Shown: piece after piece, positions 1 through 5,554 of the stretch | Layout of the letters: each line of letters begins with the position of its first letter | Position numbering within the stretch: the first letter of the stretch is position 1 | DNA from: Actinomycetota bacterium | Lineage (GTDB): Bacteria > Actinomycetota > UBA4738 > G016210805 | Direction: 5' to 3' | DNA length: 6,068 nucleotides | NCBI GenBank assembly: GCA_016210805.1 | Contig: JACQTL010000176.1 | Location: 1-6,068 of the forward strand | Made by a program: the position numbers and the translations under genes | The notes under the pieces: model-generated | The model's input: only the letters and a program-made list of their open reading frames with translations | Databases searched by the model: none | What the model was told of the DNA's origin: nothing

Positions 1-180
1 CTCGGCCAGGCTCCGCGCACCCTCCAGCGAGGGGGAGCCCGCGATGTAGGCGGCGTTGATGGCTCCCGAGGAGGAGCCCGCCAGCAGGCCGGGGCTGATG
101 CCGGCCTCCAACAGCGCGATCAGGGCCCCGGCCTCCATGGCGCCACGGTTCCCCGCCCCGGACAACACGAACGCGTTCAT
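1..180 (-). CDS. Patatin-like phospholipase / acyl hydrolase, N-terminal 60 residues (runs off the left edge)
   Basis: Patatin-like proteins are Ser-Asp dyad lipid acyl hydrolases. The visible N-terminus carries both early family signatures: a glycine-rich oxyanion-hole loop at residues 8-13 (GAGNRG, where the family usually has GGGxRG) and the nucleophile elbow GSSSG at residues 35-39, with Ser37 as the likely nucleophile. It is followed by an INAAYIAG segment typical of the family. The Asp of the dyad lies outside the window. The ATG start is supported by a purine-rich GGAAGGGAG about 6 nt upstream on the minus strand and by the motif lying close to the N-terminus, as is usual. No signal peptide is seen, which fits a cytoplasmic or membrane-associated hydrolase. 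It is divergent from the sigma-factor gene. Substrate cannot be told from this fragment. Confidence 0.85.
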   Translation of the reverse strand, partial: MNAFVLSGAGNRGAMEAGALIALLEAGISPGLLAGSSSGAINAAYIAGSPSLEGARSLAE

Positions 181-377
181 CGCATGCTCCCTTCCGACCT
201 CACCGCGATTGGTCGGTGCTGCGCTCCATCCGTGGCGCTGGTGCCGAACCGGGTGCGGGGACGAGCTCCCGGCAGCCGCGATCGCCTCCACCGCGGAGGG
301 CCGGGGCGCCGTGTCGGCCCCAGGGTCACGACCGGGAATGCCGCAAGGTTGGGAATGGTGGGAGAAAGGCCGCCACG
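181..377. promoter_or_regulatory. Divergent intergenic region between the patatin-like gene and the ECF sigma gene
   Basis: This 197-nt spacer must hold the promoters for both flanking genes unless they are leaderless or transcribed from elsewhere. The heptamer GGGAATG occurs twice, at 334-340 and 351-357, a 17-nt period. GGGAAT resembles the -35 element of SigR-type ECF promoters, and 18 nt after the first copy comes GTG (358-360) where GTT would be expected. The match is therefore only partial, and the implied transcript start would be very close to the sigma gene's start codon. Reading frames crossing the region are low-complexity and have no credible start, so I assign no gene here. Confidence 0.4.
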
Positions 378-1025
378 GTGAGCACGACTGAGTGGACCCA
401 GCTGTCGGACGAGGAGCTCGCCCTGCGGTGCTCGGAGCACATCGCGGGCTGCATGGACGAGCTGGTGGCCCGCTACGAGCGGCGGGTGCGGGACTGTGCC
501 CGGCGGATGAGCCTGGACCGACAGGACGCGGAGGACCTCGTTCAGGAGATATTCCTGCGGATGGTCACCTCCCTCCCCCGGTTCCAGGGCCAGTCCGCCT
601 TCGCCACCTGGATGTACCGGCTGTCCCACAACGCCTGCATCGACGCGTTCCGCAGGGGCACGAGGGAGCGGAGGACCCGGCTGCCCAACGTGCCGGACGA
701 GGAGGGCGGGGACCGGTTGGCCCTCCTGGCTTCAGGCTTCGGCGATCCCGAGACCGAGCTGGAGGCCACCATCCAGGAGTGCTACCTGGGCCAGGCCCTG
801 GCGAGCCTTCCCGGGAACTACCGGGACATCGTCAGGCTGCGCCTGGGCGAGGGACGGTCGAGCGAGGAGGTGGCCAGGCTCCTGGGGACCACCGTCGACT
901 CGGTGAAGTCGAAGCTCCGCCGGGCCCGAAAGCTGCTCCGGGAGTGGCTCCTCGAGCGGCGAACGTGTCCGGTCTGTCAGGGCATGGGTCCGCTGCGGAT
1001 CGAGCCGTCCGGGGAGGTTCGCTGA
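378..1025 (+). CDS. ECF-type RNA polymerase sigma-70 factor with a C-terminal CxxCxGxG motif
   Basis: This is a 215-aa alternative sigma factor that would direct RNA polymerase to a small regulon. Sigma region 2 spans about residues 25-97 (DAEDLVQEIFLRM at 50-62, then FATWMYRLSHNACIDAFRR at 75-93, the core-binding and -10 recognition helices). Region 4 spans about 136-190 (LASLPGNYRDIVRLRL, then the helix-turn-helix SSEEVARLLGTTVDSVKSKL). The long linker at 98-130 is acidic. I chose GTG at 378 because AAAGG (365-369) sits 8 nt upstream and family homology begins soon after; the open frame extends upstream to 216, but that part is low-complexity. The last 25 residues are unusual: CPVCQGMG at 197-204 is a DnaJ-type CxxCxGxG zinc motif. 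No anti-sigma gene lies next to it, so control may be through this tail, or by an unlinked or distant factor (inference). Confidence 0.93.
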   Translation: MSTTEWTQLSDEELALRCSEHIAGCMDELVARYERRVRDCARRMSLDRQDAEDLVQEIFLRMVTSLPRFQGQSAFATWMYRLSHNACIDAFRRGTRERRTRLPNVPDEEGGDRLALLASGFGDPETELEATIQECYLGQALASLPGNYRDIVRLRLGEGRSSEEVARLLGTTVDSVKSKLRRARKLLREWLLERRTCPVCQGMGPLRIEPSGEVR

Positions 1026-1094
1026 TCCAGGCCGCTCCACGGCCACCGTAGGTCCGCCGCTCACACGGCGGTCCGGACCGAGGGCCGAACGAAG

Positions 1095-1127
1095 GCGAGG
1101 GGGGCGCCCTTCTGGCGCCCCCCTCGC
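1095..1127 (+). terminator. Strong intrinsic-type hairpin terminator after the sigma gene
   Basis: A perfect 14-bp stem (1095-1108 with 1114-1127, almost all G:C and including six consecutive G:C pairs) closes a 5-nt CTTCT loop. It lies 70 nt after the sigma stop codon. No T-tract follows (AAGGGAAGG), which is common for terminators in very GC-rich bacteria. Because the stem is symmetric it could act on either strand, but no leftward gene ends here. A smaller 6-bp stem (1054-1059 with 1066-1071) and the palindrome GGTCCGGACC (1070-1079) lie just upstream. Confidence 0.72.
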
Positions 1128-1369
1128 AAGGGAAGGGTGAGGCTTGGCTCCCGCGATCAGCACCTCCCGAGCATCTCGTCTCCCGGTCGTCCCTTTAGTC
1201 GACGCAACCGCGGAATGGGGGCCCGCTCCTCGGCTGGCAGCCTTCCGGCTGCCGCTCCCGGTAGAGGGTGATCGCGTTCCGGCCCGTTCCGATCGGGACG
1301 GGAGGACCGCCGGCCGAACGAGCACCGAAACCGAGGGAGTCACGACTAACCGTGAAGGAGGTGAACGCC
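1128..1369 (+). promoter_or_regulatory. Structured leader / promoter region of the zinc-ribbon-DedA-phosphatase cluster
   Basis: The 242 nt between the terminator and the next start codon carry no credible gene. They contain a perfect 7-bp hairpin (1236-1242 with 1247-1253, loop TTCC), an 8-bp hairpin with one T:G pair (1283-1290 with 1295-1302, loop GATC), and a 5-bp hairpin (1340-1344 with 1351-1355) that abuts the ribosome binding site. CGTTCC repeats at 1275-1280 and 1285-1290, a 10-nt period that would suit an operator. CACCTCC at 1161-1167 is an exact complement of the downstream Shine-Dalgarno core. I compared the region by eye with common riboswitches, including cobalamin, c-di-GMP and c-di-AMP types, and recognised none. 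The promoter itself is not identifiable. Confidence 0.45.
1355..1364 (+). promoter_or_regulatory. Near-ideal ribosome binding site AAGGAGGTGA
   Basis: These ten bases are a full complement to the 3' end of bacterial 16S rRNA and stand 5 nt before the ATG at 1370. They settle the start of the zinc-ribbon gene, although its frame is open further upstream to 1268. This is by far the strongest binding site in the window and implies high translation unless the leader structure masks it. Confidence 0.88.
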
Positions 1370-1774
1370 ATGCTAGCCATCGAGTGCAACCGGTGCGGGC
1401 GGTCGGGGTGGGTGCGGCCGGACGAGGTGAGCCTGCTGGTCCGTCCGGAGGGATGCCGCCTGTTCCGGTTCACCTGCCAGAGCTGTGGCCTTCGAGCGGA
1501 GCGGTGTCTGGCGGAGGAGGAGCTGGAGCTCCTCGTCGGGGCCGGAGTGAAGCCGATCGTCGTCCCGGCCGAGGCCGTGGAGGAGCACGGGGGTGCGCCC
1601 CTCACCCTGAACGACCTGATCGATCTGCATCTCCTGCTCGAGTCGCCGGGCTGGGAGGAACGGCTGGCTCCACGACGGCGTGGAAGCCGGTTCGCCTGGC
1701 CCCGGCGTCGCGTGGGGCAGCGCGGGGAACCCGAGACCGGGCGGCGGCCTGAGACCGGGGCGCCCGCCGGCTGA
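1370..1774 (+). CDS. Small zinc-ribbon protein of unknown function
   Basis: This 134-aa soluble protein has two CxxC knuckles, C6-C9 and C35-C38, spaced as in a zinc ribbon, with further cysteines at 29 and 46. An acidic helical segment follows (residues 47-74), then a conserved-looking LTLNDLIDLHLLLE stretch at 78-91. This pattern is like small uncharacterised zinc-ribbon proteins common in actinobacteria, an impression from memory and not a search. The last 34 residues are Arg/Pro/Gly-rich with PETG twice (121-124, 127-130) and are probably disordered. There is no membrane segment, and no HxxxCxxC motif of a zinc-binding anti-sigma factor. The DedA gene begins 8 nt after its stop, so the two are probably co-transcribed. 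It could bind nucleic acid or a protein partner; function is unknown. Confidence 0.82.
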   Translation: MLAIECNRCGRSGWVRPDEVSLLVRPEGCRLFRFTCQSCGLRAERCLAEEELELLVGAGVKPIVVPAEAVEEHGGAPLTLNDLIDLHLLLESPGWEERLAPRRRGSRFAWPRRRVGQRGEPETGRRPETGAPAG

Positions 1775-1782
1775 GGCTCTCG

Positions 1783-2736
1783 ATGTCCCTGAGCGCATGG
1801 CTCGCCTCGGCCGGCCCCTGGACGTACCTCGGTCTCTTCGCCCTTTCGGCGGGAGAGTCCAGCGCCTTCCTCGGCCTGGTCCTCCCGGGGGAGACGTTCG
1901 TCCTGGCCACCGGCGCCATCGCCGCCCAGGGCCGCCTCGACCTGTGGTGGATCGTCGCCATGGTCGTGCTGGGGGCGATCCTCGGTGACAGCATCGGCTA
2001 CGCGCTGGGCCGGCGCTTCGGGGGCTGCCGGGACGAGGGCTGGCTGGCGAGGTTCTGGTCCTGCGAGCGGATGGGCCGGGTCCAGCGCTTCTTCGACCGG
2101 CACGGCCCTGCGACCATCTTCCTTGCTCGATTCGTCGGCTTGCTCCGCCCGCTAGCCCCCTTCGCCGCGGGGGCGGCCCGGATGCCCTATCGGCCGTTCC
2201 TCCTCTACAACGTGGCGGGAGGGGTCATGTGGGGGACGGGCACGGTGCTCGCCGGCTACTTCCTCGGGGCCGCCGCCGGGCCCCTGCTGAGGTCCGCGGG
2301 GATCTGGGCCATCCTCGGCCTCGGCGTCGCGGGCCCGAGCCTCCTCCTCGTCCGTCGGTGGCGGCGCCGCCGCGCCAGCGCCCAGCCGGTCGCGTCAACC
2401 GGATATCGTGGAGCGCGTGGCGTTCCTTCGGCATCCCTGGACCGTCGGGCGAGGACGGTGGTGGCGACCTCTCTGGCTGATCGCGGCGGGCTATGTCGCG
2501 CTCGCCATCGTCTGGAACGTGGTGCTCTTCGGCGCCGTGGCCGGAGCGAAGGTCTTCGGGCGGGACCCCCGCCTCCACGATCCCTCGCTCCCCAGGCATT
2601 TCCGCAACGCGGACGATGGGGTTTGGGTGGGGGCTCAGGGGACACGGGATCACTACCGGAAGCTGGCGGCGATGGGAGTGACCCTGGTCGTCGACCTGGT
2701 ACCGGGCCGGGGGGACGACCCCGCCTTCCTCCGTGA
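1783..2736 (+). CDS. DedA-family membrane protein (C-terminal end uncertain)
   Basis: DedA (SNARE-associated/VTT) proteins are multi-pass inner-membrane proteins; members such as UptA recycle undecaprenyl phosphate and others move phospholipids or support proton-motive-force homeostasis. Family signs here are ESSAFLGLVLPGE at 25-37 (re-entrant loop with the acidic residue), LGDSIGYALGR at 67-77, and the arginine motif FLARFVGLLRPLAPFAAG at 113-130. The last hydrophobic helix is at about 173-190. The family core ends near residue 195 (about position 2370) in an Arg-rich stop-transfer tail. The open frame then continues to residue 317 as Gly/Pro/Arg-rich sequence that lies over the phosphatase gene in another frame and looks non-native. 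The true end may be earlier than annotated through an indel, or the overlap may be real. The ATG is preceded by GAGG (1773-1776) at 6 nt, overlapping the upstream stop codon. Confidence 0.88.
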   Translation: MSLSAWLASAGPWTYLGLFALSAGESSAFLGLVLPGETFVLATGAIAAQGRLDLWWIVAMVVLGAILGDSIGYALGRRFGGCRDEGWLARFWSCERMGRVQRFFDRHGPATIFLARFVGLLRPLAPFAAGAARMPYRPFLLYNVAGGVMWGTGTVLAGYFLGAAAGPLLRSAGIWAILGLGVAGPSLLLVRRWRRRRASAQPVASTGYRGARGVPSASLDRRARTVVATSLADRGGLCRARHRLERGALRRRGRSEGLRAGPPPPRSLAPQAFPQRGRWGLGGGSGDTGSLPEAGGDGSDPGRRPGTGPGGRPRLPP

Positions 2737-3088
2737 CCTCGGCATCGAACACCTCTGGCTCCCCCTGACCGACGGGCATATCCCGGACGCCGAAACCGTC
2801 CGCAGGTTCCTCGAGGCCGTCGAGAGCTCCCGGGGGGCCGTCTACGTCCACTGCGGGGCCGGGGTGGGGCGCAGCAGCTCGCTTGCGGCCGCCTACCTGG
2901 CCTCCGTCGGGAGGGACCCGTCCCTGGTGGAGGCGCTTGCCGTCGGCCCGCCCACCCTCGAGCAGGCCTGGTTCATCTGGTCGGCGGAGCCGGGCCGGCC
3001 GGCCGGGGGCAACGGCTGGGTGACCGCCCTGAGCCGCTTCCTGGACTCACCGAGGACGGGGTTCGACATCCTGAAGGACCTGTTCTGA
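2408..3088 (+). CDS. Membrane-anchored Cys-based protein/lipid phosphatase (dual-specificity-like)
   Basis: This 226-aa protein carries the cysteine phosphatase signature HCGAGVGRSS at residues 148-157: nucleophile Cys149 and phosphate-binding Arg155 in the HCx5R loop. Asp122 or Asp127 in LTDGHIPD is a candidate general acid, and GVWVGAQG at 71-78 resembles the start of many bacterial dual-specificity-like phosphatases. An N-terminal hydrophobic helix at about 22-48 follows a basic segment, suggesting a single anchor; the side on which the catalytic domain lies is not resolved. Third-position G/C bias supports this frame over the overlapping DedA frame. The GTG start at 2408 has no clear ribosome binding site, so translation may be coupled to DedA, or the protein may be the C-terminal part of a DedA fusion. 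Substrate could be phosphotyrosine, inositol phosphate or a phospholipid (compare PTPMT1-type phosphatidylglycerophosphate phosphatases); the DedA neighbour favours lipid, by inference. Confidence 0.85.
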   Translation: MERVAFLRHPWTVGRGRWWRPLWLIAAGYVALAIVWNVVLFGAVAGAKVFGRDPRLHDPSLPRHFRNADDGVWVGAQGTRDHYRKLAAMGVTLVVDLVPGRGDDPAFLRDLGIEHLWLPLTDGHIPDAETVRRFLEAVESSRGAVYVHCGAGVGRSSSLAAAYLASVGRDPSLVEALAVGPPTLEQAWFIWSAEPGRPAGGNGWVTALSRFLDSPRTGFDILKDLF

Positions 3089-3115
3089 TCCACGCTTCCC
3101 CGAGAGGACAGGACC
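3076..3115. terminator. Possible bidirectional terminator at the convergent gene ends
   Basis: An imperfect stem pairs 3076-3086 with 3105-3115: 10 of 11 positions pair on the plus strand, with one A:A mismatch and one T:G wobble, around an 18-nt loop. It straddles the phosphatase stop codon and fills most of the 28-nt gap before the end of the GH15 gene. It is weaker on the minus strand, where the wobble becomes A:C, and there is no T-tract. Its position between converging genes is the main support. Confidence 0.35.
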
Positions 3116-3116
3116 C

Positions 3117-4928
3117 TCACTCCTGCCCCTTGCGTCGCTCGGCGGGTCCCTCCATGCGCGAGAGGTTGAAGGCCGTGTTCACCAGGGACACGTGCGAGAA
3201 CGCCTGTGGGAAGTTCCCCACCAGCCGCTTCGACTTCACGTCGTACTCCTCCGAGAGGAGGCCGCAGCCGGTCCGCAACCGGAGCAGGCGTTCGAACAGG
3301 GCGAGCGCGTCGTCGTGGCGGCCCTGCAGGGCGAGGTTGTCCGCGAGCCAGAAGGTACAGGCCAGGAAGGCGCCTTCGCCGGAAGGCAGTCCGTCATCGG
3401 TCTCCTCCGTCGGGTAGCGCAGCACGAGCCCGTCTCGGCACAGCTCTCGCTCGATGGCCGCGACGGTGCCCCGCACCCGCTCGTCCTGGGGAGGCAGGAA
3501 CCCCACGAGCGGGATCAGCAGGAGGCTGGCATCCAGCTCCCGGGACCCGTAGTGCTGGGTGAAGGTCCCGCGCTCGGTGTCGTAGGCCTCGCGGCAGATC
3601 TCGTCGTGCATCTCGGCGCGGAGCCTCCGCCACCGGTCGACGGGGGCCTCGAGGCCGAACCGCTCCACGGCCCGTACCGCCCGGTCCATCGCAACCCAGG
3701 CCATGACCTTCGAGTGCGTGAAGTGCCGGCGGGGTCCGCGCACCTCCCAGATGCCTTCGTCCTCTCGCTGCCAGTTCGACTCGAGGAACTCGAGCAGGGC
3801 GCGCTGGAGCGCCCAGGCGGTGGGGTCGGGCTCGATACCGATCCGGCGTGCCTGGTGGAGCGCGTCCATGACCTCCCCGTAGACGTCGAGCTGGAACTGA
3901 TGCACCGCGCCGTTGCCGATCCGCACCGGGGCCGAGCCCTCGTAGCCGGGGAGCCAGTCCAGCTCGAGCTCGGTGAGCCGGCGCTCCCCGGCCGGCCCGT
4001 ACATGGTCTGGAGCTGCGCCGGATCCCCGGCGATCGTCCGCAGCAGCCAGTCCCGCCAGGCGCGGGCCTCACCCCCGTAGCCGGCGAGCATCAGCGCGTA
4101 CAGGGTGAAGGTGGCGTCGCGCAGCCACGCGTACCGATAGTCCCAGTTGCGGACGCCGCCGATCTTCTCCGGCAGGGAGGTGGTGAGCGCAGCGACGATC
4201 CCGCCGGTCGGCTCGTAGGTGAGAGCCTTGAGCGTGACCAGCGACCGGGAGACGGCCTCGCGCCACGGGCCGTGGTACGTGCAGCGCTCGCACCACTCGT
4301 GCCACCACCGCTCCGTGCTCGCGACCGCCTCCCGTGCGTCGAGCGCCCGCGCGATCGGTTCGTTCGAAGGGTGCCAGGTGAGCACGAACGGAACGGACTC
4401 TCCCTCCGAGACCGTGAACTCCGCGACGGTGGTCCGGTCCTCGCCCCTCGTCTCGACCGGAGAGCGCAACGTGAGCGCGTCGGGCCCGGCGACGGCGAGC
4501 AGGTCGCCGTCCACCCGGCGGACCCAGGGGACGATCCAGCCGTAGTCGAAGCGCATCACGAGCTCCATGCGCATGGGGATCCGCCCCCGGATGCCTTCCA
4601 CGACGCGCACCACGTCGGCGATCTCGTCGCGGTGGGGCATGCAGTCGACCACGCGGACGCTGCCGTCCTCCGTGTGGAACTCCGTCTCGAGCACGAGCGA
4701 GTCGCCTCGGTACGACTGCCGGGAGGAGTGCACGCCACCCGAGGGCGCGAGGAGCCAGCGCCCGTTCCGCTCGGTGCCGAGCAGGGCGGCGAAAACGGCG
4801 CCCGAGTCGAACCGGGGCAAGCACAGCCAGTCGATGGACCCGTCCCTCCCGACGAGCGCCCCGGTGTGGGTGTCGCCGATGAGGGCGTAGTCCTCGATGC
4901 GTAGAGCCACGGCTCTACTATCCCCCAC
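3117..4928 (-). CDS. GH15-family glycoside hydrolase (trehalase / glucoamylase-like), complete
   Basis: This 603-aa enzyme has the layout of the GH15 glucoamylase/trehalase-like family of actinobacteria and archaea. An N-terminal beta-sandwich domain begins RIEDYALIGDTHTGALVGRDGSIDWLCLPRFDS (10-42), and an (alpha/alpha)6 barrel holds GGVRNWDYRYAWLRDA (257-272), RIGNGAVHQFQLDVYGEV (336-353), HFTHSKVMAWVAMDRA (402-417) and LLSEEYDVKSKRLVGNFPQAFSHVSLVNTA (557-586). By family comparison, Glu395 in GIWEVRG is the probable general acid and Glu560 or Glu561 the base. Mycobacterial members hydrolyse trehalose; others act on alpha-glucan ends, and sequence alone does not separate these. No signal peptide is seen, so it is cytoplasmic. 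GTG at 4928 gives the length shown; GTG at 4910, six codons later, is an alternative that matches the usual start of the conserved region, and neither has a clear binding site. It lies 18 nt after the unknown-function gene, probably in its operon. Confidence 0.93.
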   Translation of the reverse strand: MGDSRAVALRIEDYALIGDTHTGALVGRDGSIDWLCLPRFDSGAVFAALLGTERNGRWLLAPSGGVHSSRQSYRGDSLVLETEFHTEDGSVRVVDCMPHRDEIADVVRVVEGIRGRIPMRMELVMRFDYGWIVPWVRRVDGDLLAVAGPDALTLRSPVETRGEDRTTVAEFTVSEGESVPFVLTWHPSNEPIARALDAREAVASTERWWHEWCERCTYHGPWREAVSRSLVTLKALTYEPTGGIVAALTTSLPEKIGGVRNWDYRYAWLRDATFTLYALMLAGYGGEARAWRDWLLRTIAGDPAQLQTMYGPAGERRLTELELDWLPGYEGSAPVRIGNGAVHQFQLDVYGEVMDALHQARRIGIEPDPTAWALQRALLEFLESNWQREDEGIWEVRGPRRHFTHSKVMAWVAMDRAVRAVERFGLEAPVDRWRRLRAEMHDEICREAYDTERGTFTQHYGSRELDASLLLIPLVGFLPPQDERVRGTVAAIERELCRDGLVLRYPTEETDDGLPSGEGAFLACTFWLADNLALQGRHDDALALFERLLRLRTGCGLLSEEYDVKSKRLVGNFPQAFSHVSLVNTAFNLSRMEGPAERRKGQE

Positions 4929-4946
4929 CCATCGGAACCGCCTCGC

Positions 4947-5540
4947 TCAGCGGTGGCCGCCCGGCCAGGTCATGAACGGCATGTTGACCACGATCCCCGT
5001 GGCCCTGACCTGGAGTCGTCCGCTCCTCGCCGCCTCCTGGATCTCGGCATCGGAGTGAAGCGTCGCGGGATCGGCGCCCTCCTGCCAGGCCACGAGGTTC
5101 AGCCGGCGCAGCGGGCTGTAGCCGGGATCGGTGGGGGCGCTGTCGAACACGTCGGCCTGGAACCCCATCGGCCCCGGGCCCTCCACCCCGTTCGTGAACA
5201 CGTAGACGTCGCCGAGGGCGAAGGCGGGCACCCTGGCCAGCTCCGGGACGACCAGCACCGGCGACCCCACCATCCCGCTCAGCAGCTCGGCCACCTCCGG
5301 GTCGGAGGCCTCGGTGTGGATGAACGTGACCTCCCTCCCGTCGTGGAAGCCCTCCACCGCCGGCACCAGTCCGCCCCGGCCGTAGGTCCACCACGCGCCG
5401 AGGCCCAGGAAGAAGGAGACGACGGCCACGGTGACCCCGGCCCACGCCCACACGGGAAGCCCTCCGGCTCGCCTTTTCCACCATGTCCTCCGCTCCCGGG
5501 TATCCGTGGCCTCGGGCCGCTCATCGGTCCTCGCGCCCAT
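4947..5540 (-). CDS. Membrane-anchored protein of unknown function next to a metal ATPase
   Basis: This 197-aa protein has a charged N-terminus (1-29), a single membrane helix at about 30-52 with an Arg/Lys-rich cytoplasmic side, and a domain at 60-197 that is probably outside the membrane. Conserved-looking blocks are VTFIHTEASDPEVAELLSGM (71-90), GDVYVFTNGVEGPGPMGFQADVFDSAP (110-136) and VVNMPFMTWPGGHR at the very C-terminus. It resembles an uncharacterised family (possibly DUF7482) that I associate with metal-related loci, but I cannot confirm this without a search. There are no cysteines; His75, His162, His196 and Met90, 125, 188, 190 are candidate metal ligands (inference). I chose ATG at 5540 over GTG at 5543 because the binding site GAGGTGA then has a 7-nt spacer. 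The upstream ATPase stop lies inside that binding site, indicating translational coupling. Confidence 0.72.
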   Translation of the reverse strand: MGARTDERPEATDTRERRTWWKRRAGGLPVWAWAGVTVAVVSFFLGLGAWWTYGRGGLVPAVEGFHDGREVTFIHTEASDPEVAELLSGMVGSPVLVVPELARVPAFALGDVYVFTNGVEGPGPMGFQADVFDSAPTDPGYSPLRRLNLVAWQEGADPATLHSDAEIQEAARSGRLQVRATGIVVNMPFMTWPGGHR

Positions 5541-5547
5541 CACGACC

Positions 5548-5554
5548 TCACCTC
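5548..5554 (-). promoter_or_regulatory. Ribosome binding site GAGGTGA overlapping the ATPase stop codon
   Basis: Read on the minus strand, GAGGTGA ends with the TGA stop of the ATPase and is 7 nt from ATG 5540 but only 4 nt from GTG 5543. This favours the ATG start and means ribosomes finishing the ATPase stop on the binding site of the next gene. Confidence 0.7.

Noticed and set aside
216..377. Upstream extension of the sigma factor to an earlier start at 216
   Set aside because: The added 54 residues are low-complexity, outside the family, and cover the intergenic region. GTG 378 has a suitable upstream AAAGG.
1128..1369. Leader as a known riboswitch (a GACGCAA stretch at 1201-1207 recalls the c-di-GMP-I core)
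   Set aside because: The flanking stems, the tetraloop and receptor and the other conserved strings of that class are not present; only a short string matches.
1195..2103. A 302-codon minus-strand open frame across the leader, zinc-ribbon and DedA genes
   Set aside because: Its product is Arg/Pro/Ser-rich without domain features, and it crosses three unrelated plus-strand features, as expected for a GC-driven artefact.
3089..3116. A small gene or promoter between the convergent genes
   Set aside because: Only 28 nt separate two stop codons; there is room only for termination signals.
3192..4904. A 570-codon open frame on the plus strand opposite the GH15 gene
   Set aside because: It is an exact antisense shadow of a well-supported GH15 gene. 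In GC-rich coding DNA the antisense frame rarely meets stop codons, and the translation is low-complexity with no recognisable domain.
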